64,000 bases of DNA, from assembly GCA_000488855.1 (NCBI GenBank), contig KI535278.1, positions 1-64,000 of the forward strand, read 5' to 3'. Source of the DNA: Eubacterium brachy ATCC 33089. GTDB lineage: Bacteria > Bacillota > Clostridia > Peptostreptococcales > Anaerovoracaceae. The position numbers were made by a program, and so were the translations under genes. The notes under the pieces are model-generated. The model was not told where the DNA came from, made no database searches, and saw only the letters and a program-made list of their open reading frames with translations. Positions 8,977 through 17,174 of this stretch are shown one piece after another. Position 1 is the first letter of the stretch; each line of letters starts with the position of its first letter.

Positions 8977-9399
8977 TCACATCCTGTCTATTCTCATTTT
9001 CTTTACTTTTCTGTCAACTACAACATTTATAACTCCCATTGAAGTGACGTATGTCATAAGTAGCACAATGATAATCGGCATCTTATCTTCCAAAAAATAC
9101 GATGCGAAAAATATCAACTGACATATAATTCCTACAATACCAAAACTTCTATATTTTTTTATCAGAATTTCTTTTTCGATTTTCTCGTCTTTGCACTTTG
9201 TACCGCCTGCAATAATTGAAAAATCCCCTCTCGAAATTGCACTGCGAAAAGAAAAATACACAATTGATATCGTTATCGTAAATAGCATTGGCGATATAAT
9301 TACGTAAAATATGTGGATTTCCCCAATTATGCTCATTATCATGTGAATGATAAATATGATTAGCGAGACAATCAAATATGTCGGTGTCATTTTTTTCAT
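8977..9399 (-). CDS. Four-helix membrane protein, unknown
   Basis: About 140 residues with four hydrophobic segments and a short charged middle loop (K-C-K-D-E-K-I-E-K-E). The ATG at 9399 is favoured because GGGAGAGG precedes it; an ATG nine codons earlier is possible. No family recognised; its neighbour upstream is a DMT exporter. Confidence 0.65.
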   Translation of the reverse strand: MKKMTPTYLIVSLIIFIIHMIMSIIGEIHIFYVIISPMLFTITISIVYFSFRSAISRGDFSIIAGGTKCKDEKIEKEILIKKYRSFGIVGIICQLIFFASYFLEDKMPIIIVLLMTYVTSMGVINVVVDRKVKKMRIDRM

Positions 9400-9431
9400 C
9401 TTTCCTCTCCCATTGATATTTACCATTTTAT

Positions 9432-10346
9432 CTATTTTTTCGCAATTTTAATGTTCGCAATGTACACTCCACACAATATTATCCCCGCTCCTATGATCTG
9501 ATGTAAAGACAGTTTTTCTCGAAGCAACAACTTCCCTGAAAAGATTGAAACGACTGTCGCAACGCCTATAAACGATGCCGTGCGATTGACTCCTATCTTG
9601 GATATTGCTACATTGGACAAAAAGAACGCTAAAATTGAACATCCTATTCCCTGATATAAGATGGCAATGAGGAATTCGGTGCTTTGAAAAGGCAGGCAGA
9701 TGAGTTCTTTGATGTTACTTCTTCCATAACCATCTATACAAGCTGATATTACAAAGATAATTGCTCCGACAACCAACATCATATAAGTAATCTCTGCACC
9801 CGTATATCCCTTTGCTCTTTCAACAAAAACGCTGTAAAGCGCATATGAAATCACAGCTATAAATAAGAACAAATATCCTGTCGGTGAAAAACTAGATGAT
9901 GCCCCTACTGCAATCACTGTAGTTATTACTCCCATGAGAGTGATAAAAATTCCTACAATCTGCCATTTGCCGGGTTTCTCTCTGAGAATGACGGTGGATC
10001 CCACCAGGGAAGCTATGGGAATACATGCCAAGAGGATACCGCTTTCCGAAGCCGTTGTATGACTTATCCCGACGGTTTCTCCGATAAAATATATTCCCGG
10101 GCTGAATACGGCTACGATAAAAATCGGCTTTAGACTCTTTTCTTTTAAATTTACTTTTACAATACCTAGTAAAACCAGAAATGTCATTATCACAAAAGCT
10201 ATCAAAAATCTCCATCCCAAAAGTGCGAATCCACTAGTCACCTTTGTAGCCTGCTTTGTGAATATGTAGCTCATTCCGTAGATTATCTCACAGCACAAGG
10301 CACATAAAATTCCCACTACCAAATTGTTTTTACGTAAGGTCTCCAT
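9432..10346 (-). CDS. DMT-superfamily (EamA) transporter
   Basis: About 304 residues with ten predicted membrane helices in two EamA repeats (roughly 10-135 and 150-300). The second repeat contains the usual G-x-G-C-S-I-L-A-F-F-L-S-N and ends in G-A-x-I-I-L-x-G-V-Y. Such proteins export amino acids or other metabolites. I start at the ATG at 10346 (GGGAAAG upstream); a TTG nine codons earlier is open. Substrate unknown. Confidence 0.9.
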   Translation of the reverse strand: METLRKNNLVVGILCALCCEIIYGMSYIFTKQATKVTSGFALLGWRFLIAFVIMTFLVLLGIVKVNLKEKSLKPIFIVAVFSPGIYFIGETVGISHTTASESGILLACIPIASLVGSTVILREKPGKWQIVGIFITLMGVITTVIAVGASSSFSPTGYLFLFIAVISYALYSVFVERAKGYTGAEITYMMLVVGAIIFVISACIDGYGRSNIKELICLPFQSTEFLIAILYQGIGCSILAFFLSNVAISKIGVNRTASFIGVATVVSIFSGKLLLREKLSLHQIIGAGIILCGVYIANIKIAKK

Positions 10347-10514
10347 ATGACTTTCCCATCTGCTAAATCTCAATTTTACTCAAATGACTCCTTTGAATGT
10401 ATTATAACATATATTCAAAATTTGAACGTGAATTTCTCTTTTAATCGCTCTCTTCTACCATGTAGATTCTTCGACTATATGCAAAATTGTTCTAGCTATG
10501 AAAATAGAAATGTA

Positions 10515-10782
10515 CACTACCTCGGTTCCGGCGACAGCATCGAAATTCCTCGTATAGAATGGGGAGTCGAAATGGACACAAACAAATCGACGGCGGATTG
10601 ACTCGGGGGGCCAGACTGCATATGGAAAAGCTGGCAGCACTGGCATCTTCAGGCAAATTGGATCTGTCTCCTCTATCGACTCATATCTTCAACGGCCTTG
10701 AACATATAGAAGAGGCTCTTTTCCTGATGAGAGACAAGCCCGCTGATATCTGATTAAAGCCGTCGTTAAAATTGCAGACTGA
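10515..10782 (+). pseudogene. C-terminal relic of a zinc alcohol dehydrogenase
   Basis: On the plus strand, pieces in shifted frames rebuild the end of a clostridial-type secondary alcohol dehydrogenase: Y-L-G-S-G-D then I-P-R-I-E-W-G-V-E-M; a shift of one base near 10573; then G-H-K-Q-I-D-G-G-L-T and H-I-F-N-G-L-E-H-I-E-E-A-L, D-K-P-A-D-I; another shift near 10750; then I-K-A-V-V-K-I-A-D and stop. The order and spacing match that family (family known from memory). The rest of the gene is missing. It is one of few plus-strand traces on this side and shows past loss of a catabolic gene. Confidence 0.8.
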
Positions 10783-10798
10783 TGAAGGTTCCAATAAT

Positions 10799-11055
10799 AT
10801 CCGGTTTTTGGGTGCGGGAAACCCACGTTTATAAAGGAATTATCAGAATGTGCGAAGCGTGAAATCGCCATACTCGAATATTCTTGGCGAGTTCAGAAAC
10901 CGTTGCAATTCAATAAAAAACAGCGCCTTTATGAAATTAACTCTCATAGAGGTACTGTTTTATTTGAACCTTTCATCGCTAACTGCCTGCTTGCATATCC
11001 GTATCTCTTGGTTTTACATTCAAAAATTGGTGAATTCCCACATTATCAGCCCTGA
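10799..11055 (+). other. Open frame without start, unrecognised
   Basis: An 85-codon open frame with coding-like composition, for example F-I-K-E-L-S-E-C-A-K-R-E-I, closes at TGA 11053-11055. No start codon or ribosome site; directly downstream of the dehydrogenase relic. It may be another decayed gene or chance. Confidence 0.2.
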
Positions 11056-11065
11056 ATATTACATA

Positions 11066-11635
11066 CTACAGAGATTGAACTCCCATGAAATAATACTGTG
11101 CCATTAACTTCAGCATATCCCTAGCCCAGCTTTCACTTTTGTAGTGTCTGGCAATTTCCAGCAGTCCCTCTGCGAAATTGCTGGCTAAAATATGAGACAA
11201 CATGGGATCATACTTTTCTTTGGCCTGACTTTCCAAACGCATTTCAATATGTTTTTGAATCTGCTTTACCATCTCGCTCTTTGCCTTCTCGTGCTTTGTT
11301 CCTACACTTTTATCCATTAAAATTATCAGTTTTTTTCTATTCTTAATCAACTGATGAACATACTGCTCTCCCACTTTATCAGATTTTTTTGGAATCGAAT
11401 TGCATCTCAACGATTCTTCTTCCTTGAAAAATAAAATAAAGCTGTGATATGCCGGCTGCACAGTTTCATCAAACAACGTCTGTTTATTTTTAAAATACGA
11501 ATATATCAATGCTACCGGAATTCCGGCTTCCTCTGCAATCTCTGCTAATTTTGCACTTCGATAATCTTTTTTATAAAAAATTTTTTCAGATGCCACAAGA
11601 ATTTTATTCTTAACTTCCGCCTTTAATACTTGCAC
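11066..11635 (-). CDS. TetR-family regulator, paralogue of the broken 1.3-kb one
   Basis: 189 residues. The helix-turn-helix lies at about 20-45 with G-I-P-V-A-L-I-Y-S-Y-F-K-N-K as recognition helix and turn. The start is GTG at 11635 after GAAGGGG; the N-terminus M-Q-V-L-K matches the paralogue at 1261-1827. A good promoter and a symmetric AT-rich repeat stand upstream, so self-repression is likely. The ligand domain (60-189) ends G-V-Q-S-L. Target genes are unclear: nothing is divergent to it, and the gene it ran into (11055 leftward) is decayed. Confidence 0.9.
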   Translation of the reverse strand: MQVLKAEVKNKILVASEKIFYKKDYRSAKLAEIAEEAGIPVALIYSYFKNKQTLFDETVQPAYHSFILFFKEEESLRCNSIPKKSDKVGEQYVHQLIKNRKKLIILMDKSVGTKHEKAKSEMVKQIQKHIEMRLESQAKEKYDPMLSHILASNFAEGLLEIARHYKSESWARDMLKLMAQYYFMGVQSL

Positions 11636-11662
11636 GTTTCCCCTTCTTTTTTCCTTCTAAAA

Positions 11663-11705
11663 TAAATTTACGCTTAATGATAAATTTAAATTTAATTTTT
11701 GTCAA
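11663..11705 (-). promoter_or_regulatory. Promoter with overlapping inverted repeat for the TetR gene
   Basis: Minus strand: TTGACA (11700-11705), 17-base spacer, TATCAT (11677-11682). TAAATTTA occurs at 11663-11670 and again at 11681-11688, bracketing the -10 box, a likely operator for the encoded TetR. Confidence 0.65.
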
Positions 11706-11895
11706 GACATATATCTGCTTTTCTTTACTTTTACTTGAATTTTAATCACGATTATTAAGTAACAAAACCAACTATATTTCATGCCAGTCCTGTAAAGCTA
11801 CCCTTCAACTGTGCGGCAAACAGTTCGCTCATGCATAGGTTCAGTTTCCAGCTACAGATGTAAATTGGAGTTTTTCAAGAAATTCATACAAAAGA

Positions 11896-11934
11896 TTGAC
11901 CTTTACAGATGGGATTCCCATCTGTAAAGGTCAA
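11896..11934 (-). terminator. Long palindrome, probable terminator of the surface operon
   Basis: Two 19-base perfect arms (TTGACCTTTACAGATGGGA and its complement) meet almost without a loop, 48 bases after the LPXTG stop codon. On the minus strand TCTTTTGT follows. It may act in both directions. Confidence 0.6.
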
Positions 11935-11982
11935 TGGTCAATATGTTTCGATCAACTATTTCATTTGAACTTTGCAATTGCT

Positions 11983-13542
11983 CTATTTTTCTTTTCTTCT
12001 TCTAATCAAGACAGCTCCTCCGGTCAGACCTGCCAATCCCAATAACGTCAAATACAACGATAAGCTGGCTTCATCTCCGGTCTTCGGCAATTTACCTTTC
12101 TTTTTATCCTTAGGCTTATCTTTAGGTTTATCCTTTTCCCCTTGAGCGTCTTTATTGTAAATCGCATACACTGTCATATCTTCGCTTACAACTGTTTTTC
12201 CCGTAAATGCTGTACCGGTTCCGTCTTCCTTCGTGTTCCACTCTTTAAACGTATAGCCTTTCTTTGTCGGATCTGCCGGCATCGACTGATCTGTTAAACT
12301 ATCGTTGTCGATGGACTTACCGGTTTCTACCTTGGCAGTTGCATACTGCTTTCCTTCGCTAACGAATGTAACTGCGCTTTCAGCAGGCTTATTCACTTTA
12401 AACGTGTAAGATATTAAATTCGGTTTATTGGCATCCGCTGTACTGTCGCGTCCCGCATTATCTTGCTTCGCTGCAAAAATCCAATAACCTCTGTATATAA
12501 TATCGTCAGCCTTCTTCTTGCTCATGTCCTTGGTGTTTATGACATCTGCATTAGTTCCACTTGCTAAATCATATGCTCCATATGCATATCCTGTAATCTT
12601 TAAGTTCTCACCTACCGGTGTTTCCTTCGTGATTTGCAGATTGGAAATGCTAAGCGATACTTTGTCCAATTTATTTATTTTCTCATATATCTTCTTCAGC
12701 GATTTTTCTGTGCTTCCCTTCGCTTTGCGAACATGAGCTATTAATCTCTGACCTTTTATCTCATGGCTGATATCAAATCCCGGAAGTCCTTCCATGGTGA
12801 ACTTACTGTCGGAATCAACTTTCACTCCCTTTGGTAAGTCCATAACGAACACTAGCTCCGCATCAGAATCTGCGTGGTCTTTTTTCCAAGCTGAATTACT
12901 CGGAGTATCCCATGATGTTTGTGGATCGGAGTGATTCTTGCTTCCGCTTTGGGCCATAAGATATGTATTTAAAACCTTCTTCATTTTAGACATATCCAGG
13001 CTAAACTTCAGTTCTACCCTTTGTCCTCTTGTCAAAGTTGCCACCTTATCATGCTGTGTATTACCATTTACTGAAATATCCCCATAAACGTACAAATCAT
13101 TGGTATCTAAGAAACTCTTTTTAAAATCGAAATTAAATGCCTTTACTACATCCATGTTTATCTCAGGTTGCCCATTTGCTTGAGAAGGGTCTTCCGCCAG
13201 TGCAGTGTAAATCTGTGTCCACATCTCTGTATTATCGAAATTATTTTCTCGTGGTAACATTGGAAATAAACTGAGTCGATCTGTACGGATTCCTGTACTC
13301 GGGTAATCAGATCCATCATTTGCTGAAAAACTAATTCCATCTAGGGAACTCTTTTCCGGTGTTATCAAGTATTTGGGAATAGCATTTTTACTTTTGTATT
13401 CCAGCTCTGCCCAGTAATTGTCTTTAACAATATTTTTCAATGAGTCGGGCATACCCTCGAGATTGCTATCTGCAAATACAGTTCCAACAGATGTTGCTGT
13501 TACCAGTATAATTGCCAATAATAAACTCAAATATTTTTTCAT
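11983..13542 (-). CDS. LPXTG-anchored cell-surface protein
   Basis: About 519 residues. It has a signal peptide (M-K-K-Y-L-S-L-L-L-A ending V-F-A at about 25), a long unrecognised exported region (about 30-390), an InlB/FIVAR-like beta-repeat (K-G-Y-T-F-K-E-W-N-T near 425-435, ending T-V-Y-A-I-Y), a short Lys-Pro-Asp spacer, then L-P-K-T-G, a membrane helix and R-R-R-K-E-K for sortase attachment to peptidoglycan. The start is the ATG at 13542 with AGAGAGG upstream. It follows the secreted-protein gene by 13 bases, so the two form an operon. Likely an adhesin or structural surface protein; the main domain is not recognised. Confidence 0.88.
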   Translation of the reverse strand: MKKYLSLLLAIILVTATSVGTVFADSNLEGMPDSLKNIVKDNYWAELEYKSKNAIPKYLITPEKSSLDGISFSANDGSDYPSTGIRTDRLSLFPMLPRENNFDNTEMWTQIYTALAEDPSQANGQPEINMDVVKAFNFDFKKSFLDTNDLYVYGDISVNGNTQHDKVATLTRGQRVELKFSLDMSKMKKVLNTYLMAQSGSKNHSDPQTSWDTPSNSAWKKDHADSDAELVFVMDLPKGVKVDSDSKFTMEGLPGFDISHEIKGQRLIAHVRKAKGSTEKSLKKIYEKINKLDKVSLSISNLQITKETPVGENLKITGYAYGAYDLASGTNADVINTKDMSKKKADDIIYRGYWIFAAKQDNAGRDSTADANKPNLISYTFKVNKPAESAVTFVSEGKQYATAKVETGKSIDNDSLTDQSMPADPTKKGYTFKEWNTKEDGTGTAFTGKTVVSEDMTVYAIYNKDAQGEKDKPKDKPKDKKKGKLPKTGDEASLSLYLTLLGLAGLTGGAVLIRRRKEK

Positions 13543-13555
13543 CTCCTGCACCTCT

Positions 13556-14296
13556 CTAACGCGTAATATCAAAATCTATTTTCTCAGCTGAAATATCTAC
13601 TATTTTCTTTTCGAAAAACAATTTTTTATAAAATAACTCACACTTACCTTCCGCTGATATTCTACCTAGATTCTTTACTGATTGATCCTTTATTTCAACA
13701 GAATACGGCATTTTTATTTTTATTTCATGACCCTCAGTTCCTTTTTCTTTTTCATATAGTTCAAAAAATTCTCTATAATCGTTCCAGTTACCTAAATTAA
13801 AAACAAATGTGACAGAATTATCAGCTGAGTTATATGTCTTTGTTATCTTGCTAATGGTTCTCGTATTTGCTGAAACATCGATTGAATTTACATTCACTTT
13901 GAAGTTTCTAGGGAAGCGAACAGTGTATTTAGCAGTGGGAAAATTCCCTCCTTTGTCAAACATTACTAAATTTTCATACGCCCTTCCTAATAGAGTTTTC
14001 TTTCCTTTAAAGCTTGTGAGATACTTATCGTATGCTCCCTCAAACAAATCTCTGACTTCCACTCTACCTTCAACAGTCCCTTCATAGTATAGTTTCCCTT
14101 TTTTTACAACTTCTCTGCCATCTGATTTTATCACCTTTGACAAGTTGACTGTTCCTCGAATCTTCCCATTAACTTCATCATACCGGCTGGAGACATTTTC
14201 GTTAGCTGCAAATGCAAATGTTGCACTAACAAATACTCCAACCACCATCATCATAGCAACTGCCATGCTCATGGTTTTTTTAATTGTTTTCTTCAT
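13556..14296 (-). CDS. Secreted protein of unknown function
   Basis: 246 residues. A signal peptide (K-K-T-I-K-K, hydrophobic 10-30, cleavage after A-F-A-A near 31) leads a beta-rich exported domain with no sortase motif, lipobox or membrane helix. GAGAGGTG stands before the ATG. It is first in an operon with the LPXTG protein, so the two may bind each other on the cell surface; some wording (F-x-V-N-V-N-S, N-L-x-K-I) recalls beta-sandwich adhesin domains but no family can be named. Confidence 0.75.
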   Translation of the reverse strand: MKKTIKKTMSMAVAMMMVVGVFVSATFAFAANENVSSRYDEVNGKIRGTVNLSKVIKSDGREVVKKGKLYYEGTVEGRVEVRDLFEGAYDKYLTSFKGKKTLLGRAYENLVMFDKGGNFPTAKYTVRFPRNFKVNVNSIDVSANTRTISKITKTYNSADNSVTFVFNLGNWNDYREFFELYEKEKGTEGHEIKIKMPYSVEIKDQSVKNLGRISAEGKCELFYKKLFFEKKIVDISAEKIDFDITR

Positions 14297-14341
14297 ACTT
14301 CATACACCTCTCTATCACTACAAACAACTTAAATAAAAAAC

Positions 14342-14382
14342 GAGCAAAAACACACATCACCTACTGATATGCATATTTGCTC
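14342..14382 (-). terminator. Terminator-like hairpin in the leader of the surface operon
   Basis: Minus strand: GAGCAAA, 27-base loop, TTTGCTC, then GTTTTTTATTT, ending about 40 bases before the ATG at 14296. TATAAT (14395-14400) lies just upstream, so RNA would start almost at the hairpin; TTGACA lies farther up (23-base spacing, too long for a perfect promoter). This could be a transcription attenuator, or the end of a very short RNA. Confidence 0.55.
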
Positions 14383-14562
14383 TCAATCAACCTATTATAT
14401 TTTCATTATGACTCTCTACAAATGTCAACATTTTTACAACCTCTTTACGTGATTTTCAACCAATCACGCAAGAAATTATATCATATTTTTTTAGAAGTCA
14501 CCAGGATTTTCTAAAAAATATTTGATTATTCGCTCAATTATTCCATTTTTGAGACTACTATA

Positions 14563-14715
14563 TTAGCCTTTTTCAAAACAAAATCCTATCTGCGTCGCAT
14601 TTTTGCAATACGGGTTGCATGGAAATTTCACCGTTTTCATTTCGCTTAACTCCGTATTTTCCAGTTTAAGATATCGAAGAACCTGTCCGTTTGCAGTTTC
14701 CTGATAGCTGAAAAA
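14563..14715 (-). other. 50-codon in-frame extension after the DUF1877 stop
   Basis: After TGA at 14716-14718 the same frame stays open for 50 codons to TAA at 14563. It looks coding: Y-Q-E-T-A-N-G-Q-V-L-R-Y-L-K-L near the start, then P-C-N-P-Y-C and F-C-F-E-K-G at the end. DUF1877 proteins normally end where the TGA is, so this is either a captured gene tail or a rarely translated extension. No start codon with a ribosome site. Confidence 0.35.
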
Positions 14716-15228
14716 TCAATAGATCGTTACTACAACCGACATATTACCTTTTACCGCCGTCTTATAGAGCTTAATAAATTCATCGTAATAGTCTTTTATC
14801 TCCTCTTTGATGTCGTCGGCTTCATCTTCATAATCCCAAATATCAGGATATAACTCGGCATTTTTACACTCTTCCATGGAGAAGTTCGCCAATGCTGTGT
14901 CAATATCAAAATTCTCCAAAGCTTCCACGATAACGCCTGCTCTCTGAGACTCTGTTACCGATATGAAGTCCTCTTCTCCAATCACATGCTGTCCCACTAC
15001 AGCTTCACTTAGAGGATTATCATCTATGGGGTTCATGGAATCTATCCCTGTGAAAATGAAGTGCATCACATCCCACATTTTATCGATATCCAATATTTCC
15101 GTTTCCTCTTTTTCCTGCAGAGTTTCAATGTAACCCATCAAGTCGCTCGCTTTGCCTCCTTCAACAAGCTCTCTCATTCTCTCCAATTCGTTTTCATTTA
15201 CCAGCTGATAATTTGCTATCATTCCCAT
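14716..15228 (-). CDS. DUF1877 (YfbM-like) protein
   Basis: 170 residues of the DUF1877/YfbM family. Read directly: the start M-G-M-I-A-N-Y, the motif D-I-D-K-M-W-D-V-M-H-F-I-F-T-G near 47-61, S-E-A-V-V-G-Q-H-V-I near 73-82 and the ending V-V-V-T-I-Y. The family is cytosolic and of unknown role; members are often found among immunity genes of polymorphic toxin systems. A ribosome site (AAGGAGAAAA) precedes the ATG. The frame continues beyond the stop (see 14563-14715). Confidence 0.88.
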   Translation of the reverse strand: MGMIANYQLVNENELERMRELVEGGKASDLMGYIETLQEKEETEILDIDKMWDVMHFIFTGIDSMNPIDDNPLSEAVVGQHVIGEEDFISVTESQRAGVIVEALENFDIDTALANFSMEECKNAELYPDIWDYEDEADDIKEEIKDYYDEFIKLYKTAVKGNMSVVVTIY

Positions 15229-15272
15229 AATTTTTCTCCTTTGCGCCGCCTTTCAAAATAAACTTCGTTTTT

Positions 15273-15761
15273 TTATTTTTCACCTTTAAACCACGGTATG
15301 CATCTATTTACATCTTTGCAATACTGCACATACTCTTCTCCAAATGCATCATATAGCCACTTTTCCTCGGTACATTTCATCATAACTGTCATAAGTCCCC
15401 AGTATATCAACGGAAACGGTAACAGTAAAACGTTTGAATACAAAAGTATTGCTCCTGTACAGATGAACATAAATGCACTGTATATAGGATTTCTCACGCT
15501 GCCATAGATACCTGTTGTCATCAATTGATTATTTTTAATGTACAAATCTATTTTAGAGAATATCACTGCCCTAAGCCACATCGATATGCCTAAAAGTATG
15601 AAAGCTATTCCCAAGATTGCAAATAGACATGATAACCATTTAATTCTTATTGTCGGAATAGGTCCTTTGACAGAAAGATAGATTCCGATTGCTGTGATTG
15701 CCAAAATAATTATCACATATGCCGGCCCTACTCCATATACTGGAAGCTGTTTATTTTTCAA
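15273..15761 (-). CDS. Isoprenylcysteine carboxyl methyltransferase-like membrane protein
   Basis: 162 residues with four or five membrane helices. The ICMT/PEMT signature is present: G-I-Y-G-S-V-R-N-P-I-Y near 84-94 and E-E-K-W-L-Y then F-G-E-E-Y-V-Q-Y near the end, the SAM- and membrane-binding parts of the family. Bacterial members are thought to methylate lipids or small compounds; the substrate here is unknown. The ATG follows GAGAGGGG. Confidence 0.85.
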   Translation of the reverse strand: MKNKQLPVYGVGPAYVIIILAITAIGIYLSVKGPIPTIRIKWLSCLFAILGIAFILLGISMWLRAVIFSKIDLYIKNNQLMTTGIYGSVRNPIYSAFMFICTGAILLYSNVLLLPFPLIYWGLMTVMMKCTEEKWLYDAFGEEYVQYCKDVNRCIPWFKGEK

Positions 15762-15820
15762 TGTAATCCCCTCTCTTCAGACACAATATATAATTGATAA
15801 TTTTGACTCATATCCATACA

Positions 15821-16309
15821 CTACTTGATTTCCATAATTGCAGCTCTACCGGTCTCCGGTGGAAACAGTTCGCATAATTTTTCAATGAACACATCTAAAT
15901 CCCATAAATCACAACTTTTCAGCTTTATTTTTTCGTTGCTCCTCAATTTAACCTCATATCCGAAATATTTTCCTTTTACAAATAGAGAGTTCACTAAGAA
16001 CGGTTCAATAACGCGTATTTCACTGAAGAATATCGTCTTTTCCTTTCTGTTTTTCTTTAGAGCGATACCGTTCTCAAACAGATTGATCTCGGTCCACAGA
16101 TCTTTCTCCGTCGGCAAAAGTATCTTTCTCTTGCCTCTGGATGTGAAAATCAGTTTTCCCAAAGACGTCGCTTCCGAGACTTCTTCCTTTGTCTTGGTGA
16201 AAAAAATTGATTTTAATCTATATGATGGTCCCACCGGCGGCTTCACCATTTTTTTCATAAAGAAAACGCCAAGCACGAGCAGTATGGCTAAGTATAACAT
16301 TTTATCCAT
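15821..16309 (-). CDS. Single-helix membrane protein, unknown
   Basis: About 162 residues from the ATG at 16309 (AAGGAG upstream; an ATG nine codons earlier is weaker). One N-terminal membrane helix (5-20), then a beta-rich cytosolic part with K-K-N-R-K-E-K-T-I-F-F-S-E-I near the middle, like a PH-type fold. No family recognised. Confidence 0.65.
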   Translation of the reverse strand: MDKMLYLAILLVLGVFFMKKMVKPPVGPSYRLKSIFFTKTKEEVSEATSLGKLIFTSRGKRKILLPTEKDLWTEINLFENGIALKKNRKEKTIFFSEIRVIEPFLVNSLFVKGKYFGYEVKLRSNEKIKLKSCDLWDLDVFIEKLCELFPPETGRAAIMEIK

Positions 16310-16352
16310 AACTTTTCTCCTTGCATATTTTATCATTACATTTTTAAAATAT

Positions 16353-17057
16353 TTACAATACCGACATTATTTCCCTCAGATTGTCTATGGTAACTGCACA
16401 TAATCTCTTTGCAGTCGACGTCTTTTCCATTATGTTAGTGAATTTTTTCAGCAATTTTCTTGCCTGTTCGCTTTCGATGAGTTTATCCATAGTCACTGTA
16501 TTATTATAAATATCCTTGAGTTCTCCACCCTCGATCAAACAACGACGACATCCGCCTATGGCAATAGAGATGTGTGAAAGTGTCAATTTATCTCTCTTCT
16601 TATCCAAGACCTTCGCAAAAATATCCCACGCTCTGCTGTCACCGTATATCCATATAAATGAACCTGCCGCCTGCAACACGCTCAAATTTGAACTGCTTAA
16701 AAAGCTATTCACCGTTTTCCACGCCTGTATTTTAAATGCTGCAGTTCGCCCATCCGAAATGAATTTCTCCGAATCGCACACCAAATATGCCTCTTGAATA
16801 TATCTCTGACAAAACGCCTGCAACATGTATATGTATCCCCACAACAACTTCGCATCTTTTTCGGAAGTTATAGCCTCCATAAGTTCCTTCGTATGTGAAA
16901 TAAACCACTCCCTCACCGGCACGGTATTTTTCGTTCCAAGTTCCAAACACGCCGCTTGTCTCAGCACTTTTTCCCCTTTTCTTCTTCCTTCCGGATCGTC
17001 TGATTTCATCATGTCAAGCGCCTGACTCAGAGTTTCAAAATCATATTTGGCCGCCAT
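16353..17057 (-). CDS. Helical (HEAT-like) protein, unknown
   Basis: 234 residues, predicted all-helical, with repeated helical pairs that suggest a HEAT/ARM-like solenoid. One C-x-x-C pair (G-G-C-R-R-C) lies near 179-184. No catalytic motif. It belongs to a run of unknown cytosolic genes at 14.7-26.2 kb; function not assignable. Confidence 0.65.
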   Translation of the reverse strand: MAAKYDFETLSQALDMMKSDDPEGRRKGEKVLRQAACLELGTKNTVPVREWFISHTKELMEAITSEKDAKLLWGYIYMLQAFCQRYIQEAYLVCDSEKFISDGRTAAFKIQAWKTVNSFLSSSNLSVLQAAGSFIWIYGDSRAWDIFAKVLDKKRDKLTLSHISIAIGGCRRCLIEGGELKDIYNNTVTMDKLIESEQARKLLKKFTNIMEKTSTAKRLCAVTIDNLREIMSVL

Positions 17058-17174
17058 TATATCTCTCCTGTAATCTCTAAAATGTCAAACCTCAATCCAA
17101 ACTTTAATATGATATCATTATAACAGAATTTTCGATGTTGGTGGAGATGAAATATCTCTAATCCTGATATGGCA

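Noticed and set aside
14342-14382. Known riboswitch (c-di-GMP, preQ1, T-box) in the surface operon leader
   Set aside because: None of the conserved cores of those classes is visible and the leader is too short for most.
15825-16403. Plus-strand frame of 192 codons
   Set aside because: Antisense to the membrane-protein gene at 15821-16309; composition is typical of a shadow and it has no ribosome site.
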